A DNA stretch of 64,000 nt from Orbilia blumenaviensis (Eukaryota > Ascomycota > Orbiliomycetes > Orbiliales > Orbiliaceae), in NCBI GenBank assembly GCA_036872755.1, contig JAVHNS010000001.1, positions 3,782,001 through 3,846,000 of the forward strand, written 5' to 3'. The position numbers were made by a program, and so were the translations under genes. The notes under the pieces were generated by a model that worked only from the letters and a program-made list of their open reading frames with translations, ran no database searches and was not told where the DNA came from. Shown here in pieces: positions 11,504 through 22,576 of the stretch; within the stretch, counting starts at the first letter, position 1; each line of letters starts with the position of its first letter.

Positions 11504-12742
11504 TTACAAGCACTGGGAGTACCAGTCGTTGGACTTGGTGCAGGTTCCCTGGGCGCAGGTTGTGGGACCGGTCCATCCTTGGCCACCGCACTGTTTGGGA
11601 AAAAGGGTTATGTTAGTGATATTGTTTTATTGGGGGGGTTAGAACCGGGAGGTTATGGGATTTATTTACCTGTCCGTAGAGTGGAGCACCGCTGCCGGAA
11701 GAGCCGGTTGTAGCGGCCCTTGTGGTGGTAGTCGCGGTGGTGGTAGTCCTGACAGCGGTAGTGGTAGCAGCGGTAGTCCTGACAGTGGTAGTGGTGGCAG
11801 CAGCGGTAGTAGTCCTGACAGCGGTAGTAGTAGCCAAAGTAGTTGGCTGTGGGCCACTACCACCAGCACAAGTAGCAACAGCAGGTCCAGGAGCGCTATA
11901 AGTCTCTGGCACGAATCCGAAATAAAAGTCCGAGATATAAATATTGTTATCGGTAGCCTTATACGCGCCCGGAAGCTTATACTTCGGCGAACAGTTACCA
12001 CCCGGTCCGGTAATCTTGAGCTGCATGCAACCGATGTAGAACTGTGCACCTTCGACGGTCTGGGAAGCGTGCAGGGCGAGCATTTCGGAACGGAGGAGGT
12101 ATTCACCGCTGGCGAGGTTGGCGGGGAGCTTGAAGGAGTATTTTCCGGCGTTGGCCATCATGACTTCGTTCGCCCATTTGCCGTTTACGTAGTTGAGTTC
12201 TTGGATTTTGAACCAGTCACCTACTCCCGAGGCGGATTTGGCGGAGGCGACGGGGCCGTGGAGGGAGTGGACGATTGGGCCTGGGTGGCCGGATGTGTCC
12301 CATTGAACTTCGATTGTGCTGGAATTGAATCAATTGTGTTAGTAACCGTGGTACTATTTTTTTTGTGATACTTTATAATATAGAGGGTGGGCTAAACATA
12401 CTCTCCGGCATTGGCGTTCACGACAGCAACATTGGCGCCGTTGGAGCCGTTGACGTTGCAAACGATGTCATTGCTGTTAACGTCGGTGACCGGGCTGTTC
12501 GAAGGTGGCTATATATATTCAAAATCATACATTAGCATTTCTTCCATAATATACCTTTCGGTTTTAAAAAAATATATATCTTTTTTAGAGAATGAGATAG
12601 AGACAGAGATATTATAACATACCATACGGATACCAACTTGATAACCCTGCGACACGCCATTAACCCAGAATTGATGCAGATTCTGATGCGCGAGAGCCTG
12701 CGCGACGATCATCAAAGATGGGAGAATGAATTTGGAGAACAT
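11504..12742 (-). CDS. Secreted AA9 lytic polysaccharide monooxygenase with C-terminal CBM1
   Basis: Copper enzyme that oxidatively cleaves cellulose outside the cell. Four exons (12742-12623, 12508-12402, 12318-11670, 11590-11504) give 320 residues. A signal peptide ([18 protein letters not shown]) ends exactly before His19, which would become the N-terminal copper ligand of the histidine brace. The AA9 core follows: [30 protein letters not shown], the SGHPGP segment with the probable second His, LRSEMLALH and GAQFYIGC with the axial Tyr. A Thr-rich linker with repeated TTTAVRTT units follows. The last exon alone encodes the cellulose-binding module from the second residue of its [12 protein letters not shown] start to WYSQCL, with the Cys pattern and aromatic residues of CBM1. 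The intron falls at Gln|Cys, so the binding module is nearly a separate exon. Upstream spacer carries a GGCTAA motif. Identity is certain; substrate preference is not shown. Confidence 0.93.
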
Positions 12743-14869
12743 CTTTGCTTATATATATATTCGTTATATGTATAAGGCGAATATCAAATTCCCTGGGATA
12801 TATATGTATATATATACGGTAGATATGTATGTATATATGGAAAAATAAAATCTCAAATCAATCGAGATTTTTTGTAAAAAATTAGATATTAGAAAATACA
12901 AGAGAATGGAAGGAGTATATGGTTTGAAATTATTAGTTTAATTTGGAGAAGGAAAGAATTGTATTCGATACTGGGAGGTTTGGGTCTATTTATATTAGGG
13001 ATCTATGTAAGTTATCTGTAAGGGGGTCGAATATACAGCTAATGAGGATGATGAGGTGGAGCGGTCCTTCACTCGTCTGGATTTCACTGTCCCGGTCTGA
13101 CAACAGCCGAATGGCAAGCTTGGATGATGCATGGCTTGCAGGGTTTCGATAACCCAGTGGACCGTGCCTTGTCATGTCTATAGAGGAAGAAAAGTAAAAA
13201 AAAGAGCCCAGAAGGATTAGGAGGAAGTGGTTGAAACGTGCCGTGGGAAATAGAATCCCCACAGAGTTTCTGGCCATAGGCGGTGGGTTAGCCTAACCTT
13301 GCTTTTCGATAGAAAAAAGGCGAGGATATCTTCGTTAACTGTTAACGGGGAAAAAAGCAATTGAGGAGAGCGCACGCACCAGGTTCTCCATCAAGGTCTT
13401 AGCATTTCCGAACCTTAAAAAAGTATATATATGGAGGAAAAAAAAGTAGAAAGACAGCGGTTCCTGTCATCCGTTAATCTCTGGTGTGGGCCGTGTGGAC
13501 CGTTTGTCCCATGGTAAAAGGGCGACTCTTGAGACGGTTTCAGTGGTGGAGTTTCTTTTGACCCAATTGCCCGATTCATACAGTACGGCGGCCATTTCTC
13601 TTAATGTGGTTTTTTTGCGTTGCGGCTAGCAGCATTGGCGTTGGATATAATCCCTGTCGGATGTGTATCAGAGGAGTGGAAGCGACATCGTGTCAGGCAG
13701 GGATCTTTGGCATCACGGCCCTGAATTCCTGCGTGCTGTAAAGAATCCCGGGCCGGTTGGGTGTTGTTCCACAATTAGGGGGGGCCTTTTTTTTCGTTCT
13801 GATTGCATGCCATTGCATTGCATTGATTTCTATTCTTTTTCTATTCCTTTTCGGTTTATTCGGTGCATGGTTTGCCCTTGTGACTGAAATTTACAATATT
13901 TGGAGTCGATATGATATTTTCCTGGCCTGGATGGTCCGTTCCATGGTTCAATCGAGGGGTGATTCAATGGGTCTGTAGAATGTGCTATATCTGCATAGTC
14001 ACACATAGATCCAGCGGAATTAGATCCCTGGTATGTACATCTATCAAGGTACATACGCGGATGGGATGGAATGGGAAGTTTGTTGCCGTACGTCTCGTGG
14101 CTTCTATACGCAGATAGCTTTAGGAAATGATCGGTACAGAATCCGACGGGAGATCTTGGGAAGTCTTGGTATGCTCTGCCTTCCTTGCATTTGCATTTTT
14201 AATTTGGGCCGATAGGTAGCATATACCTATTACTAAAGCCTTAGCAATTGTACTGGAACTGAGGGAGTGTTATCCAGTTGAAGATTTGGGTGCCGTTTTA
14301 CTTGGTTGGATATACTCGAGAAAGGCTGTCTATTCGGGATGGGTCTGAGATTCACGGACATTATAGATCTTACTCTCCGATAGAATACTATAGGCTCTGA
14401 ATTCAAAAACTGATTAACAAACATATCATCATCACTATCATATACGATCACAGATTATGCGTAAGCACTAGACGTCGACGTTATGCGGAATGTGTTGTCG
14501 GTGTCGTTGTTTTCTCCATGTCTGTCCCAAAAGAGAAAGTTTCGTAGCAGTTAGCTTGCATCCTTCCTTATCAACCTTTTCCTTCTCTTTCTTTTTTCTA
14601 GACCTAGCATCTTTCATCCAGACTAGAATCCAGTCATCCGGATCCCCATCTTTTCGACTCGACAAACGGCTGAATCCATCCATCTACGCCAAAGCCCCCA
14701 CTTTTCGGAGATCGTAGCCGTTCGGACCTTTTCACGCCGTAAAAACCATCTGCGCCTCGCTTGTCCAGCATTCTACTACATTTTACATACTTTCTAGACC
14801 GATTACAAACCCTAAAAAAGCCCCGACTGGTCACGAGAGGAGAGGAAGGAAGGGAAAAAATCGTTGAGG
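12743..14869. other. Divergent promoter region between AA9 and GPN3 genes
   Basis: About 2.1 kb without a recognisable gene. The left 200 bases next to the AA9 start are very AT-rich (TATATA runs). The rest holds only short overlapping frames with no family resemblance. A GGTTAG-C-CTAACC inverted repeat lies at 13286-13298. The last 300 bases before GPN3 are C/T-rich on the + strand. Confidence 0.45.
13286..13298. promoter_or_regulatory. Inverted repeat containing a GGCTAA (XlnR-type) motif
   Basis: GGTTAG and CTAACC flank a single C. Read on the strand of the AA9 gene this includes GGCTAA, the core bound by XlnR/Xyr1 activators of cellulase and xylanase genes in many filamentous ascomycetes. 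It lies about 545 bases upstream of the AA9 start. A six-base motif occurs often by chance, so this is only a suggestion. Confidence 0.25.
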
Positions 14870-15971
14870 ATGTCGAATCGCTTCGGACTCCTGGTCCTGG
14901 GACCTGCAGGCTGTGGTAAAGTACGGATTACCCTGATTTCCTGCTGTTCACTGTCGAGGTTGTCTCCCTCTCCTACCTGTCTTCCATTTTGTTCCCGAAT
15001 TCCGTAGCTTTGGCTACCTGGAAGGATCACAAGCGCGCTTTTGCACCACCGCCACCACTATTATCTCTAAAAACCCGTTTTCGGCAAAAATATGGTTGTT
15101 AACAGTATGGTATTGGTTAGACGACTTTTTGTTCAGCCTTAATATCGTACCTACGGGATTCGAAACGAGCTTGCAAATACGTCAATCTTGATCCGGCGGC
15201 TGAGGATTTTGAGTATGAGCCAGATGTGGATATTAAAGATTTGATCAGTTTGGATGATGTGATGGAAGAGATGAGCCTAGGTCCTAACGGTGGACTGGTA
15301 GCATGCTTTGAGTAAGATAAGACCGCCTTATGTTCGTGGAGGAGAATGATGTAAGATGCTCATGAATGGATCCTTATAGGTTTCTACTGGATAATCTGGA
15401 CTGGCTGGATGAGGAGCTTGGAGAGGGAGACGAGGAGTCGTTAGTGGTCTTCGATTGCCCTGGACAGATCGAACTATATTCGCATATACCGGTACTACCG
15501 ACATTAACAAAGCACCTGCAACAGCATCACTCCTTCTCGCTGTGTGCAACATACCTGATCGAATCAACTTTCGTCGTGGACCGAGCAAAGTTTTTCGCGG
15601 GAACACTGTCGGCCATGTCGGCCATGATCATGCTGGAAATCCCCCATATTAACATCCTCTCGAAGATGGACCTAGTCAAAAAGCAGATTACAAAACGGGA
15701 GATGAAGAGATTCGTCGATCCGGATCCGAATTTATTGCTAGAAGATGCGAGGAAGGATACGAATCAGAAGTTTTGGAAGTTGAATGAGAAGGTGGTGGAT
15801 TTGATTGAGGATTTCAGTATGGTTAGCTATTTGAAGCTGGAGGCGGGGGATGAGGATAGTGTGGCGGCGATATTGAGTTATATTGATGACTGTCTCCAGT
15901 GGAGTGAGCATCAGGAGCCGAGAATGAAGGATGATGATGAGGGAGTGAGGGATGAGGAGCTGGAGGGGTAG
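14870..15971 (+). CDS. GPN3: GPN-loop GTPase 3
   Basis: Small GTPase of the GPN family needed for nuclear import and assembly of RNA polymerase II. Supported exons: 14870-14920 ([17 protein letters not shown], Walker A start), 15137-15311 ([23 protein letters not shown], ending [17 protein letters not shown] with the family-defining Gly-Pro-Asn loop) and 15380-15971 ([21 protein letters not shown] as G3, [19 protein letters not shown] as G4). The order and spacing match Gpn3 rather than Gpn1 or Gpn2. The piece expected between GK and LISYL (roughly Ser-Thr-Phe-Cys plus one or two residues) could not be placed with canonical GT..AG sites. A segment at 15039-15090 can be read as [17 protein letters not shown] but is out of phase with both neighbours. 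This may be a misread base, an unusual intron or a real defect. The C-terminus is acidic. Confidence 0.88.
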
Positions 15972-17779
15972 GTTGGTCGCATTTATTACATCTACACAGC
16001 TTTAATGGAAAGTCAGATAGAGGTTTTGATCAAACACCTTCCGACGGGATAATACTCAAGCGTACTTTTTAGACAGCCCGAAGACGGCTGATTGAAATAT
16101 TAGGATATAAGGATACCTGGGTGGAGAAGATAGCTGCTGATGACGACAGAATATCATGACAATGGCGTTATAATATTATGTAAGGCGTTTATTTATTTTT
16201 CTTTTATTACCAGACATAATTTGGTCACATCTTATTCTTGGAGGATCCAATCAGATAAACGATTAGATCGGCCTACCCGAATATCAAGCTTGTGTGTAAT
16301 GTACATACGTAGATTCGATACAAGGTTACATTTGCCTCCTAAATACCTGCCGAGGCACGAACCGAGCGGGTTGATGGACCTAATCGAATTCAAGTCCAAG
16401 TTACCTAAATTTAAGAATAAAATTCAGGCTCTATCTCAAAAAGAATGGAAAATAAAATAACAAAAAACAAAGATACGAAGTTGAATAACTGGATATAAAG
16501 AAGTGGCGGATCGGTAGACGGGTGAGATGGACTGCGACAGGGGAGGGGTTACTTGACATGAGCTTGAATTGAGCTTGACGTATTTTTTGAAGCCGCAGGC
16601 CTGTGACGTCTTGTGAGATGATTGGCGGGGAACTAGCTATTTTGGGCGAGTGCGGCATGCAACCGATTGGCGACAGGCTTGGCATTTCGCAACACAAACA
16701 CATTCGAGAAGCCCCGGGTTTTTTCAATGGTATCGGTAGCTGCCAGGGGGACCTCTTTTTGTGTTTTGTGCAGTTCAGATTTATTAAAAATAAAATAAAA
16801 GGAGTTCATACGTGTCTATATACACTCGTTAAGCCCTAGGTACCTCGGTATCTAGGTAGATAGAATGAATAATAAAATAAACGATACTTATGATTTATAT
16901 AGAGGTTGCAACGGGGCTACATGTTTATATATATATCAGACATGGGTAGAGACTGCGGGGTTCCGGCTAAGATGTTCTCGAAAACATCTAAACTCCCAGC
17001 CATTCAGTTAACGTATCTCATTTCGAGTTTAACAACTGAGAGAGAAAGGACCCCCCCGGATGTGCCTCAATCGTCCGGTTCTTCTCGCTTGTCTTTTTGT
17101 TTTATTTCACCAAACAGCACACACAATTGCGATTGCACATGAATCGCTAAAAAAAGGAACCCGTTTGAATTCTCAGAGCTACGAGGGGGACTGCCCATAA
17201 TCTGGCCCTATGTAATTAGGTATTCTTCCAGTTCTAAATCAAACTAATCAATCAATCAATCAATCCGAACCTAACCTAACCTAAACAACCAACAGACAAG
17301 CAAAGACAGGCAAATACAAGCAAGACAGACAGACAGACACAGACACAGACAGGAAGGAAGGAAGGAATTCAGGGAAAGCAGGAAAACAAAAGGTCAAGTT
17401 TAATTTAGGGCCTGTCTAAGCGCAACACTGGTCCCAGCTTGAGCACTTGAGCAGGTACCTCTTTCTTCGTATTTAAATAAATTCTCGGGAAAATTAGGCT
17501 GGGATATTTTATTGCTACTTAAGTACGGAGTACTCATTACTTACTTGACATACTGGCCCCCGTCCTTCCAGTCCAGTCCTGTCATGTCGCGGGCCCTGTG
17601 AATCTTGATCACCTGCTCTCTTTCTCCATCTCACTCTTTTATTTCTCCATCTTTCCCTTTTTCTCCTTCCACATAATCTTCACACCCTCCTCCCCCCCAA
17701 AAAAAAACATCGACCTCATCATCGATCATCAGCATCTTCCATCCATCTATCACCATCGGCATCCCTTAACCCCTCCAGA
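15972..17779. other. Intergenic with short tandem repeats
   Basis: About 1.8 kb between two rightward genes. It holds only short frames. Simple repeats cluster at its right end: AATC units at about 17247-17263, a few CTAAC units at about 17268-17283, GACA units at about 17320-17350 and GGAA units at about 17350-17366. From about 17600 the sense strand becomes C/T-rich, as expected for the sirtuin promoter and leader. Confidence 0.5.
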
Positions 17780-20061
17780 ATGGATTCTCACGAACCTCCG
17801 TCCAAGCGACGGAAGCTGTCGCACTCGCCTGAGCCCGAGACCGCGTCTGTCCTGCCGTCGTCGCAGCCGGCCTCTTCCACGACCACCACGACCACCACCA
17901 CCAAGCCGTTGACAACCTTCGCTGTCGAAATTGTAGTCGGTAGTGATGGTGGCTCGACCGGCCACCCGTCTGCAACGACAACGACAAAACATAAACAACC
18001 CAGCTCGGGCAACACCTCCACCACACCCAAAGAGCGGGTGACCGAACGGATCGACCTCAACCGCGGGATTTCCCAACTTGTCGAAAAGCAATTGTCTGTT
18101 TGGAATGATATTCTAAACAAGAAAAAGAAAATAATTGTCATTGCGGGAGCCGGAATCTCTGTCTGTGCTGGCAGTATGTCCCCTTCTCCTACCTCCTATC
18201 TATTTCATTTTTATTTGCTTTTCCTTTTTTTCCGTTTATTTTATTTTTTTGTGCTTGCGCTTGTCGTTCTTGATGCCGTGATGTCCTCTTTTTTGTTGTT
18301 TTTGTTTTGGTGCAACGCCACAACAACGCAACATTATAGGGAAATACCACGCATAGCAACACAAGCTTTCCAATTCAAATCTCATTCATCAGTAACTTGG
18401 TCGTAGCTACTAACCGCGCTTGATGACTTTTTCTTTTAGTCCCTGATTTCCGGAGCTCGAACGGCCTGTTCGCATCCGTCAAAAGCGACTACAAACTAAA
18501 GGCTTCGGGGAAGCAATTGTTCGATGCTTCAGTATACAGGGATGACCAGTCGACATCGGATTTCCACGACATGGTCCGGAACCTCCACGCAATGGCAGAT
18601 GTTGCCGAGGCCACGGCCTTTCATCACTTGCTGGCCTCCCTGGCTGCTTCTGGGAAGCTATTACGACTGTACACCCAGAATGTCGATTGCATTGAAACTG
18701 GCCTGTCACCGCTTGCGACGACAACTCCTCTGAACGGGAAGGGACCTTGGCCGAAGACCGTCCAGCTCCATGGCGGTCTGGATAAAATGAACTGCACGAA
18801 ATGCCGAGTGATCAAGGACTTCAAGCCGGAGATTTTTGTTGGACCAAAACCGCCAGATTGCCCGGATTGTGTTGACTGGGAAGCCGCGAGAGGCGCGTCC
18901 GGAAAGCGGTCTCAGGGGATTGGGAAACTTCGACCCAGGATGGTTCTATACAACGAGCACAACCCGGACGAGGATGCTATCGGCGCTGTTTCGACTGCAG
19001 ATTTGAAGGCCCGGCCTGATTGCTTGATTGTCGTAGGGACGAGCTTGAAGATTCCTGGCGTGCAAAGATTGGTTCGAGAATTGTGTGCTAGTATTCGCGA
19101 CTTCCGTGGAGGAAAGACGGTCTGGATCAACCGCGACGATCCACCTGCAACTGGCCAATTGAAGGGACTTTTCGATTTAATTATTAAGGGAGATTGTGAG
19201 AAGCTGGCCAAGTTTTCCAATGTTAAGCGTCACGATCAATTTACGCCCGAGACCGACTTGAAGAAGATCACTGGAACCGGGATGGAGTTGGGTGTTTCAA
19301 CGCCTGTTTCTATGGATAGCGAGTCCGATAGTCCTTTGAGTTCGCCGGTTTCCTACGCTAGTTCCGAGGAGATTTGGGAGAAGATGAAGAATAACAGACC
19401 GGTTGATATCCCATGGCCACCACCGAAGGTTGTTATCCCGACCAGACCGCTGAGTCCGTCCGCATCGCCGCATCCGAAAAAGGCAACCATGTCCAAGGCC
19501 GAGTCTAAGCCAACTAAGGCGCCGACAACACCAACGAAATCGAAATCTGTCAAGCGAATCAAGTTGGTCGTTAAGGATTCCGAGGATACTAAGGATACTA
19601 AGGATACTAAGGAACCTACAAAGTTGAGAAAGAAACCTGGACCGAAACCGGGCTGGAAGAAACTCAAGGCTCAAAAGGAGGCCGAGAACGCGCAGAAAGG
19701 ATCCCTCACTAAGGCATTCAAGGCGGTCAAGACACAATCCGTTAAGGTTAAAGTTAAGAAAGAGGTCGAGACACAACCGACAACCGAGATCATACCACCA
19801 CCATTGGCTATGTCGACTCCGCCGCAAGCTCCCAGGATTAAACTCAAGGTTTCACGAGTAAATGTTATGACTCTCAAGCGAGGAGCGAATGGAACATGGG
19901 TTAAGCCTTCTTCACCAGTGGAAAGCCCTAAGATAGTTTTACACGGGTCGGATACGAGCTTCAGCAGCTTAGCAGATGTAAGCTCGTCAGATGTTAGTCT
20001 CCAATCGCCCTCACTTCTTGATCCGAAAAGAGGGATGCGGATTCAAGACCTTTTATTATAA
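17780..20061 (+). CDS. HST3/HST4: Sir2-family NAD-dependent protein deacetylase, Hst3/Hst4 type
   Basis: Sirtuin; Hst3/Hst4 enzymes remove histone H3 Lys56 acetylation in the nucleus. Two exons, 17780-18173 and 18440-20061, give 671 residues. The 266-nt intron interrupts the NAD-binding motif: exon 1 ends in IVIAGAGISVCAG and exon 2 resumes with PDFRSSNG. Further hallmarks are YTQNVD (about residue 210), catalytic His in QLHGG (about 242), a zinc site with CTKC and CPDC, and VVGTSLKIPG near the end of the Rossmann fold. The segment LFDASVYRDDQSTSDFHDM is characteristic of the Hst3/4 branch. The N-terminus (1-100) is low-complexity with a bipartite-like nuclear signal (SKRRKL). The C-terminal 280 residues are basic, proline-rich and contain DTK repeats (19587-19611), and probably bind nothing catalytic. 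Assignment to Hst3 versus Hst4 is not resolved. Confidence 0.92.
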
Positions 20062-20821
20062 TAATCTTGGATCGGCCATGTATTCTTTTTTCTTTTCGGA
20101 GCTTGCGAGTGGTCGCTCTTGTTCCCAGAGAAGCATTTGCCTACTAACAACAGATGAATAGGAAGGGCTGCCAAATGTAGCTATTTAATGTTTAGCAATC
20201 CCTTTGACTTATGGGTGTTTTATGCCTGATCATGGATGGGGCAGATATGTTTAAACCCTTAATGGACTGGAGCCTGAAGCTTCCTCCATTTCTTACCCTT
20301 TTTTTCGGAGTTCTTCAGTGTTTCCATTCTTTTAATCGTCACTTTACTGGACTTTCTTTCATATGTACAATATTCCCCCTTCTTTTTCTTGCTGTATCAT
20401 AGACACGGCGTTTATGTCGGGGATGGCTCTGCTGCCACTTTTTCTTCTTCTTTTTTATTACTTTCAATTTTCCTTCGGGCACGGGACATAATTTATAGAC
20501 GGTATGCACTGCTGGTTTTTACGTCTTTTTTTTATATCATGTCCGGGAGTGGGCGTCATGCCTTAATTTTGTTTTCCTATGGATGGATTAACAATAACAC
20601 GAATTATCCTCGATTTGAAATGAGAGTCAAGAATGAAAGATATCGAAAGTTCTCCTATGAAAGCCACGGATAAATAAATAATATAGTATATATAATACAG
20701 TTCGCAAACGGAAAAAAACGCTACCGACAGGACTATGAACCAACTAATAGAAGAAACCCCTGTGTATGTCTACCCAACGTGTGTGTGTGTGTGTGTGTGT
20801 GTGTATGAAATGTGGGTTACT
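20062..20821. other. Convergent intergenic region with GT microsatellite
   Basis: Shared 3' flank of the sirtuin and the flavoprotein gene. T-rich, no gene. A GT dinucleotide run of about 13 units lies at about 20778-20804, close to the 3' end of the flavoprotein gene. Confidence 0.5.
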
Positions 20822-22026
20822 CTATAGCTTAGAAGAAGGAACGATAAACTCGTTCTGTTTCCTGATAGCCTCCTCACCTTCCTTCTCGATTCTCTTAAGC
20901 AGTTCATCGCAGGATGGGATATCATGGATCAGACCCATACAAGGACCGGCAGTCCAAACACCGGCATCGACATCACCGTCGATAAAAACGTTTCTTCCAC
21001 GCTTACCGCTGACCAAATGGGCAACTTCCTCGAATTTTCCAGTCGTGCTGGTAGATTCGATCTGCTTGGCCTCAACGGCGACTTTGTTCTTGAACAACCT
21101 GCTGGTGTTCCTCCATCTTCTCAACAGGAGCTCTGTATCATCTTCTGAAGCTTTAACGATTGCCTCCTTAACCTTCTGATGGATCGGAGCTTCCTTGGTA
21201 GCCATAAACCTAGTTCCCATATTGATACCACAAGCTCCCAGGGCCAAAGCACCAGCGAGACCCTGTCCATCCGCAAACCCTCCAGAAGCGATAAACGGCA
21301 CGGTTAACTCCTGCGCCGCCCTCCTCAACAGAACAAAATTGGTAATATCATGCTCTCCAACATGACCGGCGCATTCAAAGCCATCGATGGATAAAAAGTC
21401 AACACCGAGCTTTTGGGCTGATAAAGCGTGGCGGATCGTGGTGCATTTGTGGAGGACGATTATGTTCGCGGCTTTTAGCTTTTTGATTATGGGCGCGGGG
21501 TTGTTGCCGGCCGTTTCGACGATTTTGATGCCTTCTTGGATTATTACGTCGGCGTAGGCGCCGTAGTCTGGGGGGACGAGAGCGGGGAGGAGGGTTAGGT
21601 TGACGGCGAACTAATAAAAAAAAAAAAAAAAAAAAAGGAATATGGTTAGTCAAATGGTTATAGTATGATATAATATTATAAAGGTGTAAGGTATTATAGT
21701 AAGTGATTAGGTGTCATGTCAGCTTACAGGCTTAGTAGTCATGGTCTTGCATCGTCGGATCTCCTTGCGCAGGTCTTCGGGTGTCGGCTGGGTTAGGGCG
21801 GTCAACTGCATGCATGCATTACAATCCCGTTAGCGATACCCAATACTATTTTCCCGTATATACCGAAAAAAAAAAAAAAGGTTATTGAGAAAATACTTAC
21901 GATACCGAGACCGCCGGCGTTTGAGACGGCAGATGCGAGTTCGGCATATCCAACCCACTGCATTCCTCCCTGAACGACTGGGACGGCGATGCCCAGGGCT
22001 TTGGTGAGCGCTGTTTGGAAAGGCAT
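20822..22026 (-). CDS. Nitronate monooxygenase (2-nitropropane dioxygenase) family flavoprotein
   Basis: FMN-dependent TIM-barrel enzyme of the type that oxidises alkyl nitronates. Three exons (22026-21901, 21805-21728, 21610-20822) give 330 residues. The N-terminus has MPFQTALTKALGIAVPVVQGGM and the barrel start ASAVSNAGGLGI. Exon 3 runs FAVNLTLLP, ADVIIQEGIKIVETAGNNP, then GFECAGHVGEHD, which contains the catalytic His region and phosphate contact, VPFIASGGFADG (FMN phosphate-binding loop), and LGACGINMGTRFMAT. These are the standard landmarks of the class. It lacks a signal peptide, so it is probably cytosolic; the C-terminal SKL tripeptide is a textbook peroxisomal targeting signal type 1, which is the more specific prediction. 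The intron before exon 3 contains a long polypyrimidine tract. The physiological substrate cannot be read from sequence. Confidence 0.9.
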
Positions 22027-22576
22027 GGTTGTTGTTTTGTGTATATATTTTATGCCGAGTCTAAGTAGGGCTGGGGGTCTATAGATCTAGAAATCTCTAT
22101 AACTATACTACGTGATGATATGTATAGATCTAGATGTCGGAGGAAAAGCACAGCGGCAGCAGCGATGGTTTACAACAGTAGTATTAATATAAAGAAAGGG
22201 ACAAAAAAATGGGATTCTCGAGAAAGAAAGAGAAAAAGAAGAAGAGGAAGAAGACCTCGAGACCGCGGAAACTAACACGCTTTAACAGTACTTTCAAAAT
22301 AGACCGGGGCAACCGAGCTTACCTACCTTTTTGCATGTGCCTAGGCTATTCGAGGTTCGCAGCTTCCCCGCGTTCGCTTTGGTTTGGGGTACCTTCTCTC
22401 TGTTTTGTCAAACCCCAAGGTTAGGTGAAACCTGCGTTCCTTCTTTTTTTTCAACCTGCTTGCGGTAAGCCGAGGCTGAAAAATATGCAAACTAGCTCTC
22501 GTTAGTGTTTTTGGTCAACAGGAACTTTTTAAAACGAGGGACGGAAGACCTTCCTTTCTATGCTTCGGCACAGCCG
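22027..22576. other. Divergent promoter region
   Basis: About 550 bases between the leftward flavoprotein gene and the rightward ankyrin gene. It holds repeated TAGATCTAG-type segments at about 22078-22136 and an A/G-rich run at about 22200-22260. No gene seen. The frame of the ankyrin gene is open upstream to 22505 but has no ATG there. Confidence 0.5.

Noticed and set aside
17268..17285. Interstitial telomere-like repeat (CTAAC units)
   Set aside because: Only about three units, wrong motif for the usual fungal TTAGGG, and surrounded by other simple repeats.
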